Both the position numbers and the translations under genes were made by a program. This document shows positions 21,301-30,014 of a stretch of DNA of 30,014 bases, in pieces. Origin of the DNA: Welwitschia mirabilis (taxonomy: Eukaryota > Gnetophyta > Gnetopsida > Welwitschiales); assembly GCA_051453625.1 (NCBI GenBank), contig JBOZIK010000001.1, positions 169,424,458-169,454,471 of the forward strand, given 5' to 3'. The notes under the pieces are model-generated. The model did not search any database. It saw only the letters and a program-made list of their open reading frames with translations, and had not been told where the DNA came from. Each line of letters starts with the position of its first letter. Within the stretch, counting starts at the first letter, position 1.

Positions 21301-24300
21301 GATGCCAATAACTTTTGTATAATACAATCAACTGATAATCTCAGGGCATGTTACACATCATAGACGAGAAAAGCCTACACTGCAATTTTTTGACTTATTT
21401 AAATTTTTGAAATACATACTTGTCAAGGTGAATCCCAGTTCCTTCTCGTGCAACTTTGACAAATTCATCAAGTTCAACTATGCGCTGGAGTTGTCGTAAT
21501 AGAAGATGCTTGCTAGCTATTGCAAGTGGATGAATGCCTGACCATTGTTTCCTGAATGTCTCATAAGAGCTTTTAATATAAAATGTAGCTAGATCATGCT
21601 GATCAGTTATAACTGCCAGTGTTGCAAGTTCTGGACTAAACTCACTAAGCAAAATCTCTCTCTTAGTAGGATCCTCAATGTTTTGATGCACAAAACTTGA
21701 AAGCATTGTACCATATGTAGTCAGCTTCGCTGCACCTTTAATAAAAAGTCCAAGATAAGGATCTTGTATAGTTGAAGACCATAGCTTTCCTAACTCAGGC
21801 TCTTCAGACATATCATCTTTTAGTTGGCACATAGTGTCCTCCATGATATCATGCCACTGGTTTAAATCTATTAGACATTGCAAACGTTGATTATACAGGA
21901 TATCTTGTTCTATCTGTGTAATACTTGCACCTGGTAGAGAACGCAAAAACACAATTTAAGCATTTGCAAAATAAACTTATCACATTATTGACATATTGAA
22001 AGCATTTAAAAGAAACTAAAAGCGCAAAGGGCTTTGCAAAATATTGAACCTGCTCCAGAATCTGTCCCATCTAGTTGGGTGATGGCATCATCATACAGTA
22101 GCAAAGCTTTACTTGTTTCACCTTGTAATTGAGATTCTAAAGCCTGTACAGTTATCTCTGTCTTGGCAAGTTTATTTTTATAAATAGAAAGCACAATATC
22201 TGACTCTCCAATTGATCTGTAAAGTTTCACAAGCTCTAACCAAGCTTCACCAAGAAAATCAGTTTCATTTGATCTCCTATTTGATCCACAATGCCGTTTA
22301 CCCCTTACTTCATGCATCTTGTCTTCAAAAGTTTCACGGAAAAGAACAGTTTCTAAAAGTAAAATCCCTGTATGGAAACTCTTAGACTTTTGCGCAACAG
22401 CGCCAACAAGTTTTGGCTCAATGCATGTTCCCTTCGTTTCTAGACACAGTTCAAAAGCACAACCAACAAATGATCCATGACTTTTTGTCCTTTGTAATGC
22501 CCTTTCAATACCTTCTCTTAGAGACAAGTTTGATTCTTTCTCACCCTTCTGCAATTCATTTGAGGGCAATGAGTGTACAGCCTGACAAATAACCAGAAGA
22601 AGCAGCCTTGCAAATATAGCATCTTTCTCAGCTAAAACTGACAAAGGAATTATGACATCCTTGTGTGCTATTTCAATGTCTGGGATTTCCCCTGAATTAG
22701 AGCAAGACTACAAAAATTAGACATATAGAAATGGAAACACATTATGCTCCAAATCCAAGTCCATAATTTGTTTCAAGTAAATGATTGTTCAAAACTACAT
22801 CATGACAAGCAAAACACTATTTTTGAATACCTGTGCGATATTGCCTCATCAATTGAACCTTGTTTGCTCTCTCTACAGTTTGTTGAGCCAGATGAGACTG
22901 TCGCCTGCGCAATGCATTTAAAACCATTGATCTACTCTGTGACTTGTAGTCACCACTTTTTGGTATTCTACGCTTTAATTTTGTATGACTATCAACTATA
23001 CTTCCTCCTTCAAATTCAAGGGAACTTTGACCCTCTCTAACATCCTGTGATATAAATGTTGTTGAATCACCAATTCTAAAACTCTGCGAAACTGTCAATG
23101 ATGGAGTTGGTAGATAAGTTGCACGGATCACATGCTTGCCTTTTGTATTGTTTCCACCTTCAAGACTTTTTGGATGAGTAAGGCTTCCAGCTAATTCTTG
23201 ACTGCTACTCTGTGTTTCTGAAAAGAGAGGAGTTAACGGTAGTGTCCCACCTAGCCATGCTGTGTTGATAGTATATTCATAGAATTCACACTCAGAGAGT
23301 GGAGCATTGAACACAGGGCGGTCAAAGTCAACTGAATCTTCACAAAGCTGTATACATATTAATTTTAAAACTTGTTAGAATGCATTCATAACAGAGTTGT
23401 TTAAACATTATCCAAACAATAGCAATTCCTACCAAACAAAAAATAATAATAACAAAAAAGTCATTAATCTGACCTTCAGCAAGAGGACATCTGCAATCTG
23501 TGTCCAGCACTCTTCAATATCTGGATCATAAGCATAATGTATCATCTCAACAAAACGCTGGCTAATATCCCTAGAAAGTTCTGAATGCCAAAATTCTTGT
23601 AAATTGTGCCTGATCACATCTGAACTGTCATTGAGACCAACTAGAAGGTGATGACGCAGAACCTTATAATCATGGAGGCCTCTCTCCTTGTACAAGACAA
23701 TAAGAATATTGTAATATAACTGACGACAATCTTCATTCTCATGGGTAGAGAATGCCTCAAACAAAAGAGGCAGAAACTTGTCTTTTAGTAAAGGGAGATC
23801 CATCTCCTTCACGAGTTCAGAAACTAACTTAAGGGATTTCAACTGAGCAGCCTCATCCCTATGAGACAACAGTTTTGACAGAAATGGACAAACCATGTTA
23901 TAAACATGAGAAATCAAATTAGGTTTTCGCAAGATAATATCCAATGCTGTAAGTCGGAGTGCACCATGGACTTGTGCCAAAACTTCAATAAGCATGAAAA
24001 CATAACTATCCAGAAATGGAGGATAGCCCATTGTGATTTTGTCTATAATGCCTAAGAATCTGACTAATTCCCCTTCCATGAAAATAGAAAGCAGGTATTG
24101 CTTCAATGGAAGATGCAGTATCCTCTCATTTATATTAAGCTTTTCATCTTCAGATAATCTCATAACAATCCCAATAACCTCTGATGCTGCTTCATATACA
24201 TCTTTGAACTTGCAAGAAAGATTGGAAAGAAGAATTTTACAGAGGTCCTCTTCCGAAAAAACAAAGCCACCAGAAGACTTGCATAAAGGAATATGTGCAG

Positions 24301-27300
24301 AAGCCATCAATACCAGAAGTTGCAAGGCTACACACCTTTCTATGACTGCAAATTTGTTACTTTCGTCTAGATTTTTGCCTCCAGCTGTAAGATATTTAAT
24401 AATTGTTTCATAATCAAGACTTATGAAATCTTTCCATGCTTTCAAATAAGCGCCTAAAATTTCTAAGTTAGCTTGTATAACTAAATTTGAAGTGTACGGT
24501 GAAACTGAAATTAGATGATTCACAAAAGTGGAAGCAACAGATTTATCAGGTGGCTGAGGCAGGTTCCATTCTATTATGGTAATACAAATATCCCTAAGCA
24601 TGTTGTGAAACCTCCGTCCTCCAGAATGATCAGGATCCCTTAAAATGGTCTGCACATATGGACGGAACCATGAAGCTGAAAATGAAGCAAATATTTTCCA
24701 TGCTTTAGTGACTACTTTTGAAATAAACAAACATACATTCAAAGGGGTAAGGCTATTGTCTAAAACATCATAGATGGCCTTCATCCAATCTGGCATTCCT
24801 TCTGGTGAGTGCTTGGAAGCAAATTTATGTTGACAATGTTCTATAAGCTGTAAAATTACTGTCATAGAGGGGTGCAGATCAAAGTCATCTGGATCTGGTT
24901 CGTCATCATCAAACTTATCATTACTTTCAATCTGCACCTCATTCAGTGCAATCTCTTGAGAACTTTCTGACCTGTTCCAATCATTTAAGGCATCACTGGC
25001 TTCAGCATTGGCTCTTTGAGGATGACTCACAAAAGTGTTTATGGTTGCTGGCTCTTCGCTCAGAGTGGCACCAACAGCATATTCTAAGGAAAGGGATTGA
25101 AATGCTCCTATATCTTTGCTTTGCTTGGTCTTTGCTTGTTGAATGCTCTTAAGATTACCGATGGAACTTTTCAACATTGAGCTTTCCACAGGTAAGTTAT
25201 CATATATCTTAGAACAATCAACAATATGCTGCCAAAGAGGTCTTCCAGGAAAGTCTTTGAAAAGAAACAAATATACCTTCTCCTGATATTGAGTCCTCAT
25301 CACAATCCACGCAAGACAATTGTAGGCAGCAATGTGCATTTCCCTCCAAAGTGACAGACTCTCCATAAATAGATAAACCGGAGGATCATTTTTTGCACGG
25401 GAATCATTGATTGCAGTTTGTATCAGCTCTTGATTAGACGCCAGTGGAGTAATTCTATCTTTTATTAGCGTTGCATCCACAAGAGTGAAAAGTATCTCTA
25501 CCAATTTATAGTAACTGATTTTCAGTGTCAGATAATCCTCTTCCTTTTCAGCTGTTCTCTCAATATTTGCTGGTGACCTACATAGCAACTGTTTAAAATG
25601 AACAATATGATTCTCATACCAGTGAATAAGAAAGTCAGAAGGAGCATTAATAAGCATTGGTATTAGCATGTGCTTCAGCACAGAACGTCTCAGAGTTGGG
25701 TTCTTGTCACTATCATCTAGTATTCTTAGACCAAAAGCACAAGCATCATCCCGACAATTTCCAACAACACCAGCATATGCTTCAAGTGTTTCCTGCACCT
25801 TTCTCCTCGTCATTTCTACATGACTATTCAAAAGAGGAAAAACAACTTCCAGCAGCTCCAAATGGTTTCCTCCTAACACTGCATGTTGAAGTCTCGCAAG
25901 CATCTGAAAATAGGCCGATCTCTCATTTGATCCCTGTGGTATATCTGACTCTTCTACTAGAAGATGGTCACTAACAACATTTGCTATAGTTTTCACCAAT
26001 CGTGTTTGAATGCTTCTATCAACAAACTTCAGGAAATAAGGCACCAAAACAAGGGCAGAGCTCTTCAGGGTCATTAAAGCACTAGTCTCAAGCAACTCAC
26101 TTGCCTTCCTGATGGTGACTAAATGCTTACTATCCAGCAATGAGAAATAGGTTTCTATTATAGATGTCAATGACTTACTTGCACAGACTATCTGGCAATT
26201 TGAATCCAAAGCGAATAATTTTTGAAGAGTTTCCAAAAAGTACAGCTTATAACTTAAAGAAGCTTCAGGCTTACAAGAAGGTTTTAGTAGATGTATATTC
26301 CTAAGGAATTCCTCCAGAAAACTAGATTTAGTTATGCTTTCACACCTCAGGTAGTCATCCAAAAGTGCATTTAACAGAAGCCTAGCACTGTAGTTATGTA
26401 CAGCTTCCTTAATAATGATTGGCAGACATTCATGATAAGAAAATTTCAATTGCTGAAGGATCACATTCCGATAGTTAAAATAGAAGCAATTTCCAGTTGA
26501 AACGTCTGTCAGTGAGTCACTACCAGAATTGCAAGGTTGAATTCCCATCACCACTTCTAGCAATTGAGAAGCTGTAACACCCAAATTTAGAGACAACATC
26601 AAAATGTCAGAAGCAACTGTTTGCAGACCTGGAGGCAATTTTTTCCCTATTGAAACCAGACTCATTAACAACATCTGAGCACTGTGGTATGCATTTTCTT
26701 TACCCAATGCTGGCATCAACATCCCAGAAAGATTTAGTTTCTGGAAGCTTTTCAAGATATGCTGAAGCTCATAGAAATCCTTCCCTTCCAAATCATTTGG
26801 TTGAGCAAGCTCAAGATCCCTAATTTTCGCAGGTGTGGTATTTGTTAGCATTTGCATACACAAAGCATCGAAAGACGGTGATGCTGATGACAATAATGCA
26901 ATTAGATCTACTGATAAATTCAAAAGGTTATCCATAGTATCAACTTCCTGCACTGTAATTGCCAATTTTAGTGGATAGAACAGAATTTGGCATAACAAGT
27001 TGACAAAAACCGGTTCACTGAAGGGCAGAAGCTTATGAACCAATGTGCATTCCTTTGCATTATGTTCTCTTATGTGCGAAAGCAAATTTTCACCTTCATG
27101 TTCAACTCCTAATTCATTATGCAGAAGTCCTTTCAGAAAATGCAGAATTGCTAATAGTGTCTTTATTCTCAAAATACTGTGTGCTTCCTTCTTTGCTGGT
27201 GTCAAACCAGTCAAGATGTCAAGATACATAGACTCATTACATATCTTATGAATAAAGTCTGCTGTGACAGCAAAAAGATTGAGGTTCTTTCTTTCTACGT

Positions 27301-27522
27301 TTGTAATAATATCATCAAGGGATATCAGTTGCTGCTGTGTTGCCCAATCAAACCAGTGAACTGAACAAACAAATGTCCGCATCCATTTCTCAAGCAACTG
27401 AATATCATAATCATCAGCCATGGGCTCTGGGAACTGCATTTTCATACCAAAATATTTCAATACATCTCCAACTCGCTCTGAAGAAGTGAACTTATTCTTG
27501 AACCAACTGGCAGCTGAGCTAA
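12729..27522 (-). CDS. PRKDC: DNA-dependent protein kinase catalytic subunit (DNA-PKcs), 3' part, seven exons
   Basis: This PI3K-related Ser/Thr kinase is recruited by Ku to DNA double-strand ends in non-homologous end joining and acts in the nucleus. Joining 27522-23474, 23347-22831, 22691-22050, 21930-21420, 21121-20875, 18040-17885 and 15329-12729 gives 2906 codons without a stop. All six introns are GT-AG and in phase. Diagnostic features are PLSECEFYEYTI, FLVKGGEDLR (Lys 2508), GVGDRHLSNF (Asp 2690, Asn 2695), PIDFG (Asp 2709) and the FATC end DQATDPNLLGR then GWQPW (numbering of the visible protein). These fit DNA-PKcs and not ATM, ATR, TOR, SMG1 or TRRAP. Human DNA-PKcs has about 4128 residues, so some 1200 N-terminal residues should lie beyond the window. 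It is convergent with the trihelix gene. Frame integrity suggests a working gene. Confidence 0.95.
15330..17884 (-). other. DNA-PKcs intron between exons F and G (2555 bp)
   Basis: This is a GT-AG intron. No coding sequence was recognised. It contains an (ATT)n tract near 15856-15869 and the perfect hairpin at 17070-17110. There is also a more GC-rich patch at about 15880-16080 with no obvious transposon termini. Confidence 0.8.
17070..17110. repeat. Perfect 17-bp inverted repeat with 7-base loop
   Basis: ACAGCTTTCCAATACAT (17070-17086) is followed by the loop CCATATC and by its exact reverse complement (17094-17110). It lies inside the intron between exons F and G. No transposon ends or target duplication were seen around it. 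Confidence 0.9.
17885..18040 (-). CDS. PRKDC: DNA-PKcs exon F (156 bp): FAT region
   Basis: This small phase-0 exon lies between acceptor ATTTTTATAG and donor CAACAG/GTTATA. It encodes 52 residues (GYMNQYMAELEG to MKMLQQ). It is isolated between two introns above 2.5 kb. It was accepted because the phases fit on both sides and the order of helices and length match the family region that follows the WDDI segment. Confidence 0.85.
18041..20874 (-). other. DNA-PKcs intron between exons E and F (2834 bp)
   Basis: This is a GT-AG intron. No gene was recognised on either strand. The stretch 18600-19250 is less AT-rich than its surroundings and may be an old insertion, but no termini, coding motifs or duplicated target were identified. 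Confidence 0.8.
20875..21121 (-). CDS. PRKDC: DNA-PKcs exon E (247 bp): FAT region
   Basis: The acceptor is CTTTGCCAG and the donor GCTCAG/GTAAGA, phase 2 in and phase 0 out, residues 1906-1988. WQRRWPSPEFDNVEAWDDI followed by VQNRLLYF matches the family's tryptophan-rich segment ending WDDIITNRCFF. The donor is a near-perfect consensus. A 2834-bp intron follows. Confidence 0.92.
21420..21930 (-). CDS. PRKDC: DNA-PKcs exon D (511 bp): FAT region
   Basis: The acceptor is TCTCTACCAG (first base 21930, phase 1) and the donor GACAA/GTATGT (last base 21420, phase 2). It encodes residues 1737-1905, a helical segment with regular leucines and an LIDLNQWHDI repeat-like motif, consistent with TPR-like FAT helices. 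Similarity to the animal protein is weaker here than in the flanking exons, so the placement rests mainly on frame and splice continuity. Confidence 0.88.
22050..22691 (-). CDS. PRKDC: DNA-PKcs exon C (642 bp): start of FAT region
   Basis: The acceptor is CTAATTCAG and the donor GGAGCAG/GTTCAA, phase 1 on both sides. The frame across the junction with exon B reads RQYRTG-EIPDIEIAH, close to the family's YRHGDLPDIQIK, which fixes both splice sites. LVKLYRSIGESDIV near residues 1690-1705 is another strong family match (ELAKLYRSIGEYDV in human). The segment contributes TPR-like helices of the FAT domain, which cradle the kinase. Confidence 0.92.
22831..23347 (-). CDS. PRKDC: DNA-PKcs exon B (517 bp): phosphorylation-cluster (ABCDE) region
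   Basis: The exon runs from acceptor TGTATACAG to donor CACAG/GTATTC, phase 0 in and phase 1 out, residues 1350-1521. It opens with the DNA-PKcs signature PLSECEFYEYTI. The flexible, Ser/Thr-rich segment that follows corresponds to the human Thr2609 (ABCDE) cluster. Four S/T-Q sites are visible: Thr1394 (SETQ), Ser1398 (SSSQ), Ser1436 (TVSQ) and Ser1449 (FISQ). The VIRAT segment aligns with the human site around Thr2638, but here Thr is followed by Tyr, not Gln. The end is basic (LNALRRRQSHLAQQ, MRQYRTG), leading into the FAT region. Confidence 0.92.
23474..27522 (-). CDS. PRKDC: DNA-PKcs exon A (4049 bp): HEAT repeats, NUC194-type region
   Basis: The acceptor is TTTCTTCTGCAG, with the first exon base at 27522. 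Two bases complete a codon begun in an upstream exon outside the window. The donor is CTGAAG/GTCAG at 23474/23473, phase 0. The exon holds residues 1-1349 of the visible protein. This is an all-helical, leucine-rich solenoid typical of the DNA-PKcs middle region (HEAT repeats, NUC194 domain). A low-complexity acidic stretch (NDKFDDDEPDPDDFD) lies at about residues 865-880, preceded by one Ser-Gln site (Ser 854). It stands where the human protein has its PQR phosphorylation cluster. PDWMKAIYDVLDNSLTPLN just after matches the family. TTG at 27460 is an internal codon, not a start. The exon is remarkably long for a plant gene. Confidence 0.92.
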
Positions 27523-28390
27523 CTGCAGAAGAAACAAAAGGAACAAAGTTGAGTAGTCAACTATTAACTAGTAAAAATAGAATGGCGCTTCCATTTCCCA
27601 TTAATTGTCACTGACCACATAATCAATGATATAATTGTCTGTCTTTCAATGCAATTGAGAGCAGCCCTGATTTACATTCTTGATGAGATTCCATTGAGAT
27701 AAGGGTGAAGCTCCATTATTGAAGCAATCAATTTAAGCATATACATGACTTCTAAAAAACTCGAAAATGTAACACATTAAAGGAGAAAAATACATTTGGA
27801 AGTTGTATTGAAAGAAGCCAATTTGTTTTACACCTAGTGGATTATCCCAAAAAACTCATAAAAATAACGTGGCATGCTAAGAAGAACATCAACATCTATC
27901 CACCATAAACAAGAAATTCCTTCAATTTGTTACTGCCTCGGTGTTAAGGCTCTTATGCTTTTTTCAAACAACAGATGGATTGAGATAATACAAATAAGCC
28001 ATACACCTCTGAGACCAATCCCTTGGAACCTCTAACCACCCAGGACTTGGTGCTCCAGAAGCCACAAGGGTTATGTGTTGCCACAACAATTCTTTCCTGT
28101 ATAGTTCTATAAGTATTGATTTTGAAACCAAGGTATTCAAATGCTACCACACGTCTGAGTTTTAAGTGTTTATCGATAATGTGAAAGGAAACAAATGATT
28201 ATAATTAGAACAAGGTTATGACAAAAGCTTCAGTGTTAAGACTAAATAGATTTAGAAGGTCAGGAAGCAAATACAGGGATCAAAAGATAGGATTCACTTC
28301 AAGCCTTTGAATTTGATGACTAGAATTCTGTATCCCCCATTTCTTTATTCATGTATATTTATTTCTTGGACAAGTGGCATGGACTGCAAC

Positions 28391-28400
28391 NNNNNNNNNN
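28391..28400. other. Assembly gap (10 N)
   Basis: This is a run of ten N inside the upstream intron, without repeated flanks. Confidence 0.95.
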
Positions 28401-28888
28401 CTCGCCAGTTGAGTATGCAGGGGTGTGTGAGCCTCCCCATAGAGGGCCTTCAAATTCTATGGATTTTGCTATTTAACATACTTGCCTCAACCATGGCATC
28501 CATGTGTTTGACTTAGAAGCAGGCACAAAACATTATGACAGAAGCAGGGCACTGCACGACACATACTTTTATTGTGTATGACGTGTTATGTCATCCATGA
28601 CCATGCAACAATCACATGATGCTTTAGATGAGTAGGACCACCTTGCTTCATGCCTTTGCAGACTTCTATTTATGTCTATGTATGACATAACACCATCTTG
28701 TGGTAACATGTTAAGGGTGGTAGGGTGTGGGACCTCATGATTAAAGGGTCTTTGCACCATGCAGCCTTCATTATATGGGACACATGATGCAATCTATGAT
28801 GATGATGCATCACATGAAAGAGGTTGTGGAGGCTTATAATTAATTTTGGGGAATAATCTTACAACTCAGACTTCAAGCCAACTTGATC

Positions 28889-28898
28889 NNNNNNNNNN
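28889..28898. other. Assembly gap (10 N)
   Basis: This is a second run of ten N inside the upstream intron, without repeated flanks. Confidence 0.95.
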
Positions 28899-30014
28899 TA
28901 ACTTTCCCCCATATGTCATCCCTCATAAGTTGTTTTGTGTGCTACAATCCCTCTAAACCTGCTAGGAGTAGATCCAAACACTTAGATATTCACTGTTAAA
29001 AAAATGAATGATAAAAAGCCTGAGTTCCTACTTCCTAGGAATGTCAGATGCCTCTTGGACAAAGTCTAGCATCAGACCATATGCTATTTGATGATCTTCC
29101 AACTTCCACAACCTAAAAATTCATGAGTCCAGTTCAAAATTTCAACCATGTCTGTACATTAGTAAATGCTGAAGCTCTAGAATTTCAAAAGGAGGTTGTC
29201 TCAGCTACAAAGATTTATTTCAAACTCGTTCACCTTTTTTCAAAACATCATTTTACATAGAAGTCTAGCATCCTGATATTCAAGTCACTTACAACTAGTA
29301 ATCAAGCTAATAATTTTAAAGCTTCCAATGTGTCCTCAAGCTCTCTCTGGTCTTAGTTTTCAGCCATTGTTGTGATTGACTTGTGAATGAGGTCTTCTCA
29401 CTATTTAATTAAAACAAATATGGAGATGAAACTAAGCTCTGCTCCTCTTACTCATGAAATTTGAAGTTTGAGATTTCTTGTAAGTAGTTTCAGTCAAGCT
29501 ACTTTCTCTAAGCATTTGACATAGGTTTTTTAATTGTGAAACGATTTCAATTAATTCTTGTAACCTTTGCTACTGAAGGTCACAGTTTTGACCTAAATGC
29601 GTAGTAAGGCCCAAAACTTACACAAGGATCTTTAATGATTCAATAGTAAATTATGCAGATTCAAAAACACATAAAAGGTGTTAATTAAATAAGCCATTTC
29701 AACTTGTATGAAGACACCAATTATTTGTAAACGATTTCTATATAACCATGACAAGAATATCTTATGAATGATCTTAAATGTGCCTCTTAAAATAACATTC
29801 AAACAACAACACCATGTTCTCATTTTCAGAATTTTCATGTTTCTATCATAGAGTGTTTCTGCTTGATAATAACTAATAAGAGAAACTTCCTATAAAAACT
29901 TTCTTCAATCACAAATCTTGCCTGATTTTAAAATCTAAATTCAAAGTCATTTCCATAGTATCTCTGTCATTGAATGACTACTGACAGGAAATCACAAATG
30001 GCTTGATGTAGAAC

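Larger units (their letters stand above)
27523..30014 (-). other. Part of an upstream DNA-PKcs intron (at least 2492 bp)
   Basis: The stretch ends at the acceptor of exon A. No upstream DNA-PKcs exon could be recognised on the minus strand, so this intron continues past the window edge. Two 10-N gaps interrupt it. The remaining sequence shows no gene and has only short open frames. Confidence 0.7.

Noticed and set aside
27458-27460. Translation start of a separate protein at 27460
   Set aside because: The codon is TTG inside a longer open exon, coding runs upstream to the acceptor at 27523, and the family continues N-terminally.
12729-27522. Alternative identity as ATM, ATR, TOR, SMG1 or TRRAP
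   Set aside because: The FATC end (ATDPNLLGR then GWQPW), PLSECEFYEYTI and the S/T-Q linker are DNA-PKcs features. The catalytic residues exclude TRRAP.
12729-27522. The gene as a processed pseudogene, because of its large exons
   Set aside because: Six introns with canonical sites and consistent phases are present, and 2906 codons are free of stops and frameshifts.
27953-28150. 65-residue minus-strand frame as a possible upstream DNA-PKcs exon
   Set aside because: It lacks resemblance to the family, and no acceptor and donor pair with fitting phase was apparent.

Overview
The window is nuclear DNA of a land plant. It is AT-rich, with long non-coding stretches, canonical GT-AG introns, plant LTR-retrotransposon remains and a plant-type trihelix transcription factor gene. 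The species cannot be fixed from the sequence. Long introns and many repeats would suit a gymnosperm or an early-diverging angiosperm, but that is only an impression. Five N-runs mark assembly gaps (1931-1987, 3660-4395, 4815-4914, 28391-28400, 28889-28898). The stretch 4915-28390 is unbroken and holds both genes.

The dominant feature is the 3' two thirds of a DNA-PKcs (PRKDC-type) gene on the minus strand, 27522 to 12729. I could join seven exons (4049, 517, 642, 511, 247, 156 and 2601 bp) with GT-AG introns and consistent phases into one open frame of 2906 residues. It runs from the middle of the HEAT-repeat region through the phosphorylation-cluster segment, FAT, PI3K-like kinase and FATC regions to a natural stop. 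Roughly 1200 N-terminal residues, judged from the human length, should lie beyond base 30014. DNA-PKcs is the DNA-end-activated kinase of non-homologous end joining. It has long been considered missing from Arabidopsis and rice, so an intact plant copy with complete kinase motifs is the main discovery here.

Left part: 1-3400 is mostly non-coding, with a decayed gag-like zinc-knuckle remnant on the minus strand (about 2000-2600). Two related LTRs lie in opposite orientation at 3401-4465 (minus) and 4669-5170 (plus). Each has TG...CA ends and a 5-bp target duplication (AGGCA and GCTTA). Both contain assembly gaps flanked by duplicated contig ends. An intact 345-residue trihelix gene (6668-7705, plus strand) follows, with a 7-codon upstream ORF 4 nt before its start and a likely splice acceptor in its 5' UTR.

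Middle and right: 7706-12728 is a 5-kb AT-rich spacer with several short tandem duplications, separating the two convergently transcribed genes. The two large DNA-PKcs introns (15330-17884 and 18041-20874) contain little recognisable apart from a perfect 17-bp hairpin at 17070-17110. The 27523-30014 stretch is the start of a further intron whose upstream exon is not in the window.
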